A stretch of 51,325 nucleotides of DNA from Gemmatimonadota bacterium. Lineage in GTDB: Bacteria > Gemmatimonadota > Gemmatimonadetes > Gemmatimonadales > Gemmatimonadaceae. The notes under the pieces were generated by a model. The model was not told the origin of the DNA. It did not search any database and was given only the letters and a program-made list of their open reading frames with translations. The stretch is from contig QHVE01000014.1 in NCBI GenBank assembly GCA_003223455.1, forward strand, positions 11,752-63,076, read 5' to 3'. Shown piece after piece: positions 16,845 through 25,808 of the stretch (positions are counted from its first letter, which is position 1; each line of letters opens with the position of its first letter). The position numbers and the translations under genes were made by a program.

Positions 16845-17016
16845 GTTGGTGAGTTGGATCGCTGGTTGGCTGGTCGGTTGATTGGTGAGTTGACGGCCCT
16901 GGTCACAACCGGCGTGGAAGCCCCGCTGAGGGATCTCCACGCTGGTTACATCCAGGGCCGTTCCGTTCACTCGCTCACCGTCCAACTAACTAGCTATCCA
17001 ACGCACCAACTCACCG
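16839..17016. terminator. Very long imperfect hairpin between convergent genes
   Basis: Almost the whole intergenic region folds on itself. Outer arms cggtgagttggtg (16839-16851) and caccaactcaccg (17004-17016) are perfect. A middle stem acggccctgg (16893-16902) / ccagggccgt (16952-16961) is perfect. An inner stem at 16907-16918 / 16936-16947 has one G-T pair. The intervening parts are also largely complementary, giving arms of about 80 nt. It separates the M28 and retropepsin genes, so a bidirectional terminator is likely. Confidence 0.7.
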
Positions 17017-17019
17017 CGT

Positions 17020-18498
17020 TCAGTGCACCACCTTCACATCCGGCGATGCACCGACTGGCAGCTCGTTGGCCTCGCTGGCGCGGATGTCGAACACGCCGTT
17101 GGTGAAGTCGAGGTGCATTCGCGTCGCGAGGGCGACGTCGGAGCCGATGACGCCGTCGAAGTTGACGAACGTCCAGCGCTGCGCCGGCATGATCGGGACG
17201 TTGCGCAGCGCGATCGCGTAGTTTCCGTCGCTGAGCGGCACGTTGCGCGCGACCCACGCCGATTTCTTCGACAGCGACGAGCCCTGCTGGGTGCCGCCGA
17301 GTCCGACGAGCGAATTGCGGCGTGCCGCCACCGGCGTACGCGGCAGCTTCGTGAGCAGTGTCGTCGTCACGTACGTGCCTTCGGCGCCGGTGTCGAGACC
17401 GAAGATCACCGGACGCCCATCGCGCGTGACGAGGCGCACGACCGGATAGCCCACCCAGAACAGGTTGCGCGTGCCGCCGTTGTGGCGGCGCGGACGGCTG
17501 AGCGTGATCGTGCCGGCGCGCGCGTCGATCACGACGTCGAGGTGGCGCAGCACGTCGGTGCCGATCATGCCGTCGATCGGATATGTGCGCTTGATCCCGT
17601 TCACCGTCCGCTCGTCGAACCGCAGCACCTCGGGACTCACGAGCGCGGCACCCAGCCCACGTATGACGACGTCGCCCATCGACATCGAGTCGATGTAGAT
17701 GGCGCGCGCCTCGATGTGCCCGCCGACCACCCCGAGGGCGAGCGTGTCGCTCGCGGCGAGCTTGGCGCCGGCGGCGATCGCCACGTCGGTCGAGAGCAGC
17801 GTCATGCTCGCACCGGTGTCGAGCCAGAAGTCGTGCGGCTTGCCGTTGATGCGGATCGTCACGACGGGCGTGCCGATGAAGCTGCGTCGCATCGGGAGTA
17901 CGACATTGCCGCCCGGGATGTCGAACACCGGCGGCGGAACGATGCTCAGCGCATGCGCCCAGCGCTCCACACCGGCGGCGAGCGCGAGCGACCCGGCGAT
18001 GGTGTCGTCAGCCGTCCGCGCGGCGCGGAGCCGCGCCATCGCCGCCCAGTCCGAGTGGTACGACAGCGCCATCGTGAGTCCGACGCGTGCGCGGGCGCGC
18101 ACGAGGGAGTCGTTCGCGGTGCCGTGCAGCAGCTCGAACGCCACGGCGGCGGCCTCGGGCTGACCATCCATCAGCGTGCGAAGCGCCACGGCGAAGGTGC
18201 GCTCCTCCATCGACGTCGCCGCGCGCTCGGCGTTGGGCGTGTCGAGCAGCGAGACGTCGCTCCAGAAGTCGCCGACCCGTTCCGTCGGCTCCGCCCGCAG
18301 CGACCATCTGGCGCGCTGGAGCCCGATCGTCATCGCCGCATCGACGGTGTCCGTGGGCACGACGCCGTTGGCACGCCCTTCCACGATCGCCGAGGCGCTC
18401 ACCATCGGCAGCGCGGTCCCCAGCGAATCGCCGGGCGACCGGTGACACGCGAGAGCGCCGAGAACGGCGCAACCCAGAGGGAGCAGCGAGGAGCGCAT
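17020..18498 (-). CDS. Lipoprotein with two retropepsin-like aspartic protease domains
   Basis: This 492-residue protein has a lipoprotein signal ending LGALAC18, a helical region (about 90-185), then two copies of the retropepsin-like fold. Each has the active-site triad D-T-G-A (Asp227 in FWLDTGASMTLL, Asp369 in FGLDTGAEGTYV) and the second-half motif (GMIGTDVL at 310-317, GVIGSDVA at 449-456). A single chain with two DTG motifs could form an intramolecular dimer, as in pepsins. I chose ATG 18498 because the lipoprotein signal starts there; the frame further upstream is antisense to the TonB gene. It is the last gene of the minus-strand run, 80 bp after the TonB receptor. Confidence 0.87.
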   Translation of the reverse strand: MRSSLLPLGCAVLGALACHRSPGDSLGTALPMVSASAIVEGRANGVVPTDTVDAAMTIGLQRARWSLRAEPTERVGDFWSDVSLLDTPNAERAATSMEERTFAVALRTLMDGQPEAAAVAFELLHGTANDSLVRARARVGLTMALSYHSDWAAMARLRAARTADDTIAGSLALAAGVERWAHALSIVPPPVFDIPGGNVVLPMRRSFIGTPVVTIRINGKPHDFWLDTGASMTLLSTDVAIAAGAKLAASDTLALGVVGGHIEARAIYIDSMSMGDVVIRGLGAALVSPEVLRFDERTVNGIKRTYPIDGMIGTDVLRHLDVVIDARAGTITLSRPRRHNGGTRNLFWVGYPVVRLVTRDGRPVIFGLDTGAEGTYVTTTLLTKLPRTPVAARRNSLVGLGGTQQGSSLSKKSAWVARNVPLSDGNYAIALRNVPIMPAQRWTFVNFDGVIGSDVALATRMHLDFTNGVFDIRASEANELPVGASPDVKVVH

Positions 18499-18578
18499 CG
18501 AGCGGCCCGGAAGAGGGGACCGAAAACCGGTGAAGCTGACGCCGTGTGCGCAGGCGCGTCGAGCGTCCTGCGAACGAC

Positions 18579-20735
18579 CTACGGGATATGGCTCGTGTCG
18601 CGCGCGAGCGCCATACGAACGAGGAGCGTGCGGCCGGGGGCCGGCTCGAAGAACTTTCCGCCCGTGGCGTTCACGCTCACCGATCCTGCGCTCCGCACGT
18701 TCGCGAGGTTCTGCAATGCGACGAGCGGCGAGAGCCGCACTCCGCCGATCCGTACCATGTTCGACAGCGCCAGCCCGAGGATGGTTCTCCCCTTCGCCTG
18801 CGCACTGTTGGCGTCGTCCACGTCGACCGCGGTGGCGACGTCCGCGGTGCCCGACAGGGTGAAGGACCCTGCATGCACTGCCGCGGTTGCCGCCAGGGCC
18901 TGCTCGGGCACGCCGGGGATCCGGTTGCCCGCGTACGAGGTGGTGCCGACGACGTAGCTGACGTACCGGAACCGGGAGTAGCTGTACGCCGCCTGGAGTG
19001 AAAGCCGGCCGATGTCGGCCTCGGCACCGGCCTCGGCGCCGAGTCGGCGCGTGCGGCCAGCGTTGCGGAAGTAGCGCCGGCCGGCGCCACCAGGGATGTC
19101 GAACGGCACGAGCTCGTCGCGCGCGCCGGTCTGGAACGCGGCCACCTCCCAGCGCAGTGCGCTGACGCCGGCGAGCAGACCTTTCGCGCCAATCTCGATC
19201 GAGAGGGCGCGCTGCGGCTGGAGCTCCGGGTTGATCCCGGCCGATCCGTCGGGCTTGTTCCCGAGCTCGGTCGTCGTCGGCGTCTCGAAGCTGGACGATA
19301 CGGTGGCGTAGACCGACGCGAGCGGCGTGGTCCGCCAGACGAGCCCGAACGAGGGACTGACCGCGTGGAGCGTGCGCTCGCCCGAGTCGTCCGGATTGGT
19401 GGCGCTGACGAGGCGGTCGCGCACGCGGAAGCGCACGGCGTCGGCGCGCACGCCGGCGGACGCGAGCAGCGAGGGGACGATCGCGAGCTCGCCACGCACG
19501 AACGGGCCCGCGCTCGACACGAGCTCGCGCTGATCCTTGCGCAGGCGCCCGCGCTGCACGCTCGGCGTGGGACAGGTGGCCGACGCGGTGGCCGCGTCGA
19601 TGCACGCCTCGTACTCCTGCCGATCGTCGTTCTGCCACTGCAGATCGCCACCCGTGGCGAGGCGCACGGCGCGGGTGCCGAGCGTACCATTGCCGCTGAG
19701 TCGCGCCGAGGCGCCACCGCTCGAGCGGCCGACGTTGACGACCGCGAAGGTGAGCGGGTTCTCGAGCGTGCGCACGCTGCCGTACACGGTGGCGTCGAGC
19801 GCGACACGCTGGCCGAACGGCTGCGCGACCGTGAGCGCGAGATCGCCCTGTCGCACGATCTTGCCGGCGCGTTTGCGCACGGAGAGCGGATCGGCCATGC
19901 GGGGCGCGGTGTCCATCTGGGCCTGCGTCAGCGCACCAGGGCTCTCGGCGAGATCGACGTCGGAATACCGCGCGGCGAGCGTGAGTCCGGGAAGGAGGCT
20001 CCCGTCCTCGCGCGGCCGGACGAGACGCAGCGCGCCACGCGTGGCGCGCTGGTCGGAGTAGTCGCGGTAGCCCTGGCCGACGACGCGCGTGACGGACGAG
20101 GTGTAGCCGATCGAGCCGAGCGTGCCCCCGGCGCCGGCGGCGCTGATCGTCGGCACGCGGTCGCCCCCGACGATGCGCGCATACGGCGCCACGCCGACGA
20201 GCGCGGGCGGCGTGCTGCGCACGTCGATCACACCGCCGGCCGCGTTGCCGTAGAGCGACGACGCGCTGCCGCGCACCACCTCAACGCGATCGGCGCCCTC
20301 GATGTCGACGACGTCGACCGGCGTCTGGCCGTCGGGGAGCGTGAGCGGCACGCCGTCCTGCAGCACGCGGACGCCGCGCACGCCGAACGCCGACCGCGCG
20401 CCGAAGCCGCGGATGCTGATGCGCGGATCCTGGGCGGGGTTCTGCCGGTTCGCGAGCGCGACCCCCGGGACGGCGAAGAGCAGCTCGTCGGCGCCGAGCC
20501 GGCGAAGCGCGGCGAGCGAGTCGGGGCGCGTGAGCGTCAGGGCGTAGGGCAGCTCGATCGGCGCCCGCGGCCCCTCCCGCGTGGCGGTGACGACCACGGG
20601 TGCGAGCGTGGGGCTCGACGGCGCGACACGCGACGTATCGCGCGTCGGCTCCTGGGCGGTGAGCGACGAGGCACGGACGAGTGCGGCGGCGAGGGCGAGG
20701 GCGCACGCACCGCCGCGAGGGGGGAACGCACGCAT
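18579..20735 (-). CDS. TonB-dependent outer-membrane receptor
   Basis: This 718-residue protein has a signal peptide, a TonB-box-like segment (VVVTATRE, about residues 47-54), a plug domain (about 60-175, with ISIRGFGARSAFGVRGVRVLQDGVPLTLPDGQ and RVEVVRGSASSLYGNAAGGVI) and a 22-strand-type barrel to the C-terminus. Substrate is not evident from sequence. It lies 8 bp downstream of the YcnI/DUF1775 gene in a run with copC-copD and another TonB receptor, so copper or a copper complex is a reasonable guess. A siderophore-like ligand remains possible. The start at 20735 is where the signal peptide begins. Confidence 0.9.
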   Translation of the reverse strand: MRAFPPRGGACALALAAALVRASSLTAQEPTRDTSRVAPSSPTLAPVVVTATREGPRAPIELPYALTLTRPDSLAALRRLGADELLFAVPGVALANRQNPAQDPRISIRGFGARSAFGVRGVRVLQDGVPLTLPDGQTPVDVVDIEGADRVEVVRGSASSLYGNAAGGVIDVRSTPPALVGVAPYARIVGGDRVPTISAAGAGGTLGSIGYTSSVTRVVGQGYRDYSDQRATRGALRLVRPREDGSLLPGLTLAARYSDVDLAESPGALTQAQMDTAPRMADPLSVRKRAGKIVRQGDLALTVAQPFGQRVALDATVYGSVRTLENPLTFAVVNVGRSSGGASARLSGNGTLGTRAVRLATGGDLQWQNDDRQEYEACIDAATASATCPTPSVQRGRLRKDQRELVSSAGPFVRGELAIVPSLLASAGVRADAVRFRVRDRLVSATNPDDSGERTLHAVSPSFGLVWRTTPLASVYATVSSSFETPTTTELGNKPDGSAGINPELQPQRALSIEIGAKGLLAGVSALRWEVAAFQTGARDELVPFDIPGGAGRRYFRNAGRTRRLGAEAGAEADIGRLSLQAAYSYSRFRYVSYVVGTTSYAGNRIPGVPEQALAATAAVHAGSFTLSGTADVATAVDVDDANSAQAKGRTILGLALSNMVRIGGVRLSPLVALQNLANVRSAGSVSVNATGGKFFEPAPGRTLLVRMALARDTSHIP

Positions 20736-20743
20736 ACCTGAAC

Positions 20744-21343
20744 TTACGCGCGGCGCAGCGCGATGCCGAGGCTGGCGAGAGCGAGCCCGAGCGCGGCGAG
20801 CGCGAAGTAGAACGCCATCGAGCTCGCGCCGCCCCCCGCGCCGGCGGCTGGACGCTCGGTGAGCGTCGTCACCGAGGCTGGCGTCTTGGAGCCCTCGGGC
20901 CCCGTCCACTGCACGACCTCACCTCCCTCGTACGTCTGCGTCGCCGGGAACACGACGCGCTCACCCTCCTTCGGGTTCACGCCAATGAAGGGGAACTCGA
21001 TGAAGCGCTTCGGCGGGAGCGACCCCGTCCACACCGCGCCGGTGACCTTGCCGGCGGAATCGGTGAGGACCTGGAGCTGCCAGCCGGCGACCTCGAGGAA
21101 GGAGGAGATCCGCACTTCGGCCGGGAAGTGAATCTCGACGCGGGTGGTGGGAGTGGTCCGCTCGTTCGGGACGCGCACGACGTAGCGCTCGAACGCGCCG
21201 CGCGCGGCTGAGCGCGGCCAGACGGTGACGTGCGCATTCGCGACCGCGGGGACGAGCGCACCGGCCGCGCAGACGAGCGACGCGACGGCGAGCGCGCGGC
21301 GGAGGGCGCGTGTGCGGCGCTCCGGAGCGGTGCGGTTCGACAT
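20744..21343 (-). CDS. YcnI-like (DUF1775) copper-binding membrane-anchored protein
   Basis: This 199-residue protein has a signal peptide ending ANA, directly followed by His38 (HVTVWP). Cleavage would leave His as the N-terminal residue, which is how YcnI proteins bind Cu(II) through a histidine brace. The conserved Trp region is present (EVVQWTGPEGSKTP, Trp146). A Gly/Ala linker and a C-terminal helix (about 176-195) anchor it in the membrane. It sits between the CopC-CopD fusion (23 bp) and a TonB receptor (8 bp), matching the known neighbourhood of ycnI with copCD. The role is probably periplasmic copper delivery or buffering. Confidence 0.9.
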   Translation of the reverse strand: MSNRTAPERRTRALRRALAVASLVCAAGALVPAVANAHVTVWPRSAARGAFERYVVRVPNERTTPTTRVEIHFPAEVRISSFLEVAGWQLQVLTDSAGKVTGAVWTGSLPPKRFIEFPFIGVNPKEGERVVFPATQTYEGGEVVQWTGPEGSKTPASVTTLTERPAAGAGGGASSMAFYFALAALGLALASLGIALRRA

Positions 21344-21366
21344 GTGTCGGGGGAGGGGAGCGGGGA

Positions 21367-22728
21367 TCAGTGCTGCGGAGGAGGGATATAGGCGAGCAGC
21401 CCGCCGACGAGGATCACGACCGAGATCACCAGCACTTCCTTGCGGAGCGAGCGCGCGAAGTCGTGGACGACGCCCGCCTCGGCGAGCTTCGGCATGACGC
21501 GGTAGCGGTGATACGCGCCGAACAGCACGAGCACGCCGAGCCCGGCGAGCTTCAGGAGCGCGACGTAGCCATAGGGCGAGCGCACCAGGTCGGCCCACTC
21601 GCCGATGAAGAACTTGGTCTGCACGATCCCCGAGACGGTCACCGCGATCACGGCGAGCATCGCGGCCGACGAGACGCGCTGCGCTTCGGTGCCGACGCCG
21701 GCGGCGTTGGACCGGTCGAGGGAGAGCAACCAGAGCAGGCCGCCGAGCCAGACGGAGATGGCAACCAGGTGGATCGCGCGCATCGGTATCGTCCACGCCG
21801 GATGGATCGCGGCGGAGTGTCCCGTCGCGGAGCTCACCGCGATCGCGGCCGCGGCGAAGAGGAGCGCGAGCCGGTTGCGGCGCACGAGCACGAGCGCCCA
21901 GCATCCGAGCACGGCGAGCGATGTCCTCGCGACTTCGATGCGTCCCACTCGGCTGATGAGCATGGCGCTCAGCTGCTCGCCGCCGAGCGACCGGTCGGGC
22001 GAGACGGCGAGCGTCCAGACGAAGAGGTGCAGCACGAGGGTCACCGCCGCCGCGATCGCGAGCGACGACGCGAGTCGTTCGGCGCGCGGCTGACGCGCGC
22101 GATCGCGGCGGGTGCCGAAGAACCAGAGGAGCCCGGCGAACGCGGTCAGGAATCCCACACCGATCCCGCGGAGCGCCGCGGCGAGGAGTGGAACGTCGGC
22201 GAACGCCGATTTCGCGGGCTCGACGGCGACGGCCGGCTCGAGCGCCGTGGAATCGCGTGGCTGCTGGACGGCCGGCGGTGGCGCGAGGGCAGCGGTGCTG
22301 TCCGGGCGAGCGGCCGCGACGACGAAGGTGAAGTCGCCATCGATCGGATGGCCATCCTCGGACACGATGCGCCACTCGACGCGCCAGGTACCCGCGTCGA
22401 GCGGCGTCGTCACCGGCCCCACGAGCGCGGACACGTTGCGTGGGTCGCCGGCCGGCTTGAGCGCGACGACGCGACCACCCGGTCCGACGAGCCGGATGCC
22501 GCCGAGCGACGGCTCGATCTCCTCGCTGAACACGAGGTAGATCCGCGCCGGCGACCTCGCGAGCGTGCTCCCCCTGACCGGTTCCGACGAGATGAGCGTG
22601 GCGTGCATGCGCGCCGCGGGACGTGCGGCGAGCGCTGGACGGGCGTGCCCCGACGCGAGCATCGCGACGGCCGCTCCGAGGAGCAGCGTGCGACGTCGCG
22701 CCGGGCGCGCGAGAGAACGATCGATCAA
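21367..22728 (-). CDS. CopC-CopD fusion, copper uptake membrane protein
   Basis: This 453-residue protein has a signal segment, a CopC domain (about 40-135) and a CopD domain with about eight membrane helices (about 160-450). The Cu(II) ligand pattern of CopC is visible: His42 (MHATLISSEP), Asp125 and His127 (SEDGHPIDGDF). CopC binds periplasmic copper and CopD is thought to carry it across the inner membrane. If the signal is cut after ALA, His42 would not be the N-terminal residue, unlike classical CopC. The gene starts 7 bp after the stop of a TonB receptor and is followed by ycnI, so receptor, carrier and channel appear co-transcribed. Confidence 0.92.
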   Translation of the reverse strand: MIDRSLARPARRRTLLLGAAVAMLASGHARPALAARPAARMHATLISSEPVRGSTLARSPARIYLVFSEEIEPSLGGIRLVGPGGRVVALKPAGDPRNVSALVGPVTTPLDAGTWRVEWRIVSEDGHPIDGDFTFVVAAARPDSTAALAPPPAVQQPRDSTALEPAVAVEPAKSAFADVPLLAAALRGIGVGFLTAFAGLLWFFGTRRDRARQPRAERLASSLAIAAAVTLVLHLFVWTLAVSPDRSLGGEQLSAMLISRVGRIEVARTSLAVLGCWALVLVRRNRLALLFAAAAIAVSSATGHSAAIHPAWTIPMRAIHLVAISVWLGGLLWLLSLDRSNAAGVGTEAQRVSSAAMLAVIAVTVSGIVQTKFFIGEWADLVRSPYGYVALLKLAGLGVLVLFGAYHRYRVMPKLAEAGVVHDFARSLRKEVLVISVVILVGGLLAYIPPPQH

Positions 22729-22735
22729 AGGCGGT

Positions 22736-25015
22736 TCACTCGAATCCGTACTTGAGCCCCGCCACGAAGGTGCGATGTGGGAACGGATGGAAGAGGAAGT
22801 ACTTCCGGTCGAGCAGGTTGTCCACGCCGAGCGACGCGCTCCAGTTGTCGTTCACGCGGTAGTTCGCCTTCGTGTCCATCACGAACCACTCCGAGAAGCC
22901 CTGGTAGGTGTTGTAGCGGACGTCGGCGTTGTCGAGCGTCGTGTAGAGCTTGGAGCTGTAGCGCCCCGCCAGGGTGAAGGTCGTGCGCTCGTTCGGCCGG
23001 TACATCGCCGAGGCCGTGGCCCGCCACTTCGGAATGTTCGGCAGCTGCTTGCCGATCGCCGCGTCGGGCGCGGCGGTGGCGCTCGCGCGGCCGGACATCG
23101 CGAGCGTCTTCGGGTCGACGGCCGTCACGTTCCCGGAGAATGCGAGCCCCTTGAGCAGGACGTCGTTCGTGCCGAATCCGAGCTCGGCACCACGCGCGCG
23201 CACGTGATCGACGTTGGAGATGAACGAGTAGAGCTGTGTCGAGCCGTTGAGCGTGTTGAACTGCGAGATGATCGCGTCGTGCACGTCGTCCTGAAACAGT
23301 GAGAGCTGTACGCTGGCGCGCTCGAACTTGCGCTGCACCCGCAGCTCGGTCGACGTGACGTTGTCCGGCTTGAGGTTCGGGTCGGGCGACGAGAAGGTCG
23401 TACCGGTGGAGACGAGCTGATAGAGCTCGGCCGCCGTCGCGAACCGGTACGCCTTGGCCATTGCCGCGCTGAACGTCCACCTCTCCGACGCGTTCCAGGT
23501 CAGCTGGCCCTTCGGCGAGAACTTCTGGCCTTCCACCGTCGGCTGTACGACGCGGGTCGTGCCGTTGACGTTCAGACCGTCGTAGCCGCGCCAGTCCTCG
23601 TAGCGCCCACCGACGGTGAGCTTGAGCTCGGGGGTGATGTACCACGCGTCCTGCGCCCACAGCGCCTTCGTCTCCGTCTTGCCGTCGCCCTCAGTGAACA
23701 CGCCGGTGCGCGAGCCGCCGTCGGTCCAGCTCGAGGTGTTGTAGGTCGTGTTCTCGAGCGAGTAGTGCTCGTAGTGCACACCGGAGCTCAGCGTGTGGGC
23801 CGAGATCTGCCCGAACGGCTTCCACGTCCCCTTGAGGTCGAGCGTCGCCCAGCCGGTGCCGTCGAGCACCGCGACGCGACCGTTCGGGTTGAAGCTCGCG
23901 CCGCTCGTTGCGACGCTCACGGGGCTGCGCTGCTGGTCGTAATTGAACCGGTACATCGAGCCGACCAGCTCGAGGTCCCAGTCCTTCTTGCGGTCGGTGC
24001 GCAGCGTGAGCGCCTGCGCAGTGTGCCGCTGGTCGAGGTCGTAGAAGCCGCTGGCGAAGCCGGCCTGCCCCGCGAACGTCGGCTGTCCCGCGTTCGTCGT
24101 GTACGCCTGGACGCCGCTGTTGCCGTCGTTCCGCCAGAGCCCGAAGGTGTACGACGCACGTAGCGTCGGCGTGATGTCGTACGCCGCCTTGATCTTGCCG
24201 TTGGTCATGTGCGTGTTCAGCAGGCCGCTCGCACCGAGCACGTTGGCCGGGGCGTTCAACCTGTTGCTGTCCGGATACGTGCCGGTCGTTCCGGCGGGGA
24301 TCGACGCGCTCGTCACGTAGCTCAGCGGCTGGCTGTTGCTCTTCTGATAGTTGCCGCTCGCCCAGATCGCGAGCTTTCCCCACCGGTCGCCGACGCTCGC
24401 GCCGGTCTGCGACGTCATGAAGTTCCGGCGCGTGCCATAGAGGTCGAAGCTCTGGACGGCCTGCGTCTGCTGGATCTGCCCCTCGAGCTTCTGCGGCAGC
24501 CGCGTGGTGATCTCCATGACGGCGCCCATCGAGTTGCCGGCGTAGGCGGCCGAGTAGGGGCCCATCATCATGTCGATGCGCTCCACCTCGGGTGGGGCGA
24601 CGAGCCCCCATCGCGGCCCGCCGACGGTGTTGTTGTTGGCGATGAGCGCAGTGAGCGGCACGCCATCGGCGAAGATGAGCGTGCGTGCGCTCGAGCTCGT
24701 GCCCCACACGCGCGTGGCGAGGGTGGCCTGGGTGTCGCCGTTGTTGCGCTTCCGGAGGAAGACGCTCGGCAGGTACTTCACCGCGTCCTCGGCGTCGACG
24801 AGGTTCACCGTCTCTTCGGCGCGGCGCTGGGAGATGCTGACGGTGACCGGAAGCGTGAGCTGCTGGATCGGCTTGATCGCCGAACGGTCCTCGACCTCCG
24901 CGGTGATGGTGACGGCGCGGAGCGTCTGGACGCTGTCCTTCCTGGGACTGGCTCCCTGAGCATTCACATCGCGCGCGAAGAGCGCTGCCGCAGCGACGAT
25001 GATGAGATATCGCAT
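22736..25015 (-). CDS. TonB-dependent receptor, probable copper operon member
   Basis: This 759-residue protein has a signal peptide (MRYLIIVAAAALFARDVNAQ), a TonB-box-like VTITAEV segment near residue 34, a plug (about 55-165, with RTLIFADGVPLTALIANNN and ERIDMMMGPYSAAYAGNSMGAVMEITTRLP) and a barrel ending in an aromatic-rich strand (HRTFVAGLKYGFE). The C-terminal Phe-x and GLKYGFE pattern is typical of barrel assembly. It is followed after 7 bp by the copC-copD fusion. OprC/NosA-like TonB receptors import copper, so that substrate is inferred from context. The frame extends upstream to 25063, but the signal peptide begins at 25015. Confidence 0.9.
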   Translation of the reverse strand: MRYLIIVAAAALFARDVNAQGASPRKDSVQTLRAVTITAEVEDRSAIKPIQQLTLPVTVSISQRRAEETVNLVDAEDAVKYLPSVFLRKRNNGDTQATLATRVWGTSSSARTLIFADGVPLTALIANNNTVGGPRWGLVAPPEVERIDMMMGPYSAAYAGNSMGAVMEITTRLPQKLEGQIQQTQAVQSFDLYGTRRNFMTSQTGASVGDRWGKLAIWASGNYQKSNSQPLSYVTSASIPAGTTGTYPDSNRLNAPANVLGASGLLNTHMTNGKIKAAYDITPTLRASYTFGLWRNDGNSGVQAYTTNAGQPTFAGQAGFASGFYDLDQRHTAQALTLRTDRKKDWDLELVGSMYRFNYDQQRSPVSVATSGASFNPNGRVAVLDGTGWATLDLKGTWKPFGQISAHTLSSGVHYEHYSLENTTYNTSSWTDGGSRTGVFTEGDGKTETKALWAQDAWYITPELKLTVGGRYEDWRGYDGLNVNGTTRVVQPTVEGQKFSPKGQLTWNASERWTFSAAMAKAYRFATAAELYQLVSTGTTFSSPDPNLKPDNVTSTELRVQRKFERASVQLSLFQDDVHDAIISQFNTLNGSTQLYSFISNVDHVRARGAELGFGTNDVLLKGLAFSGNVTAVDPKTLAMSGRASATAAPDAAIGKQLPNIPKWRATASAMYRPNERTTFTLAGRYSSKLYTTLDNADVRYNTYQGFSEWFVMDTKANYRVNDNWSASLGVDNLLDRKYFLFHPFPHRTFVAGLKYGFE

Positions 25016-25160
25016 GAGTCGATCTACTGGGGTCGAAGAATCCGATGACCCCGCGAGCCACACGCCGGATCGGCGCGAGCGTTCGCGGAAGGATCAGTCG
25101 GACCGGCCATCAGGCCGATCACGACTCGACATCGAATGAGGAGACTGCGAGCGCCGGTCG

Positions 25161-25179
25161 CATGCCCGAGCCGGGCATG
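25161..25179. promoter_or_regulatory. Hairpin between the Cys/His-rich gene and the TonB receptor
   Basis: catgcccg (25161-25168) and cgggcatg (25172-25179) form an 8-bp perfect stem with a 3-nt loop. It lies in the 189-bp gap before the TonB receptor start. It may attenuate or separate transcription of the two genes. I looked for a cobalamin riboswitch in this gap and saw none. Confidence 0.35.
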
Positions 25180-25204
25180 ACGACGCCGCCGCAGGTCGCG
25201 CGGC

Positions 25205-25627
25205 CTAGCTCAGCGCCGGGGCGGGAGGGCCGTTCGCGAAGGGGAGGAGCCGGTCCGGCTCGGCCGTGGGGGCGTGCGCCGGCTCGAGATCGAGCGGGCG
25301 GCGCGGCTCGGGCTCGACGAGCGCGACCCGAAGCGTGATGGCGGCGGGCGTGAGCGCCAGCGGCGCGGCCATCGAGCAGTCGCCGATACAGGTGCAGTGG
25401 CACCCCAGGTCATCGGTTCCGTGCGAGTGCCGATCGCTCCCGTGCGAGCTCGGGGAGACACCTGGCGCCACGTGACCCGTTTCGGTGGCCGTGGCAGCCA
25501 GCCCTGCGCCAAGTCCGTGCATCGTGCACGCCGCGCTCTGCACGCCGCCGAGCAGGATCGCGCTCAGGAGCGCGACCAGCATCAGGGCGGCCTGGAAGTA
25601 GGCAGGGCGGTGGTGCGCGTGTCTCAC
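25205..25627 (-). CDS. Small Cys/His-rich membrane-anchored or secreted protein (DUF2946-like)
   Basis: This 140-residue protein starts at a GTG (25627). A hydrophobic helix at about residues 12-33 is followed by a His/Ser-rich stretch (SSHGSDRHSHGTDDLG) and a Cys cluster, C-H-C-T-C-I-G-D-C. The combination recalls DUF2946-type proteins that occur next to copper TonB receptors and copC-copD genes. The Cys/His content suggests soft-metal binding. The C-terminal half is Pro-rich and looks disordered. It precedes the TonB receptor by 189 bp, so it may lead the copper-uptake operon. The family assignment is by eye and moderate. Confidence 0.7.
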   Translation of the reverse strand: MRHAHHRPAYFQAALMLVALLSAILLGGVQSAACTMHGLGAGLAATATETGHVAPGVSPSSHGSDRHSHGTDDLGCHCTCIGDCSMAAPLALTPAAITLRVALVEPEPRRPLDLEPAHAPTAEPDRLLPFANGPPAPALS

Positions 25628-25795
25628 GGTTGAATGCTATGCGTGTCCGAGGCCACGAGAAAGGGCGGTGAGCGGTTGCCTCGAGCCGACGGTCCATGCC
25701 GGTCTCCTGGAGCCAACCAAGGCGGCCGAGGATCCAAGTTGCTTTCACCGCAACGACTTGGCGCAGCCATTCGATAACGGGGACGGTCCGACGGG

Positions 25796-25808
25796 GGGAA
25801 TAATTCCC
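25796..25808. promoter_or_regulatory. Palindrome in the upstream region of the copper-uptake genes
   Basis: GGGAAT-A-ATTCCC is a perfect dyad and the only strongly AT-containing symmetric site in the 256-bp gap (25628-25883) between copB and the Cys/His-rich gene. It lies about 170 bp upstream of that gene's start. An operator for a metal regulator is possible. An imperfect hairpin (about 25734-25761) lies closer to the gene. I identified no convincing promoter. Confidence 0.35.

Noticed and set aside
17020-19638. 872-residue open frame on the minus strand
   Set aside because: Only the part from 18498 downstream reads as protein with a lipoprotein signal and retropepsin motifs. The upstream part overlaps the TonB receptor gene in another frame and is Arg/Ala-rich shadow.
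25016-25204. Cobalamin riboswitch before the TonB receptor
   Set aside because: I looked for the conserved GCCACTG-type box and surrounding stems on the minus strand and found only a short 8-bp hairpin.
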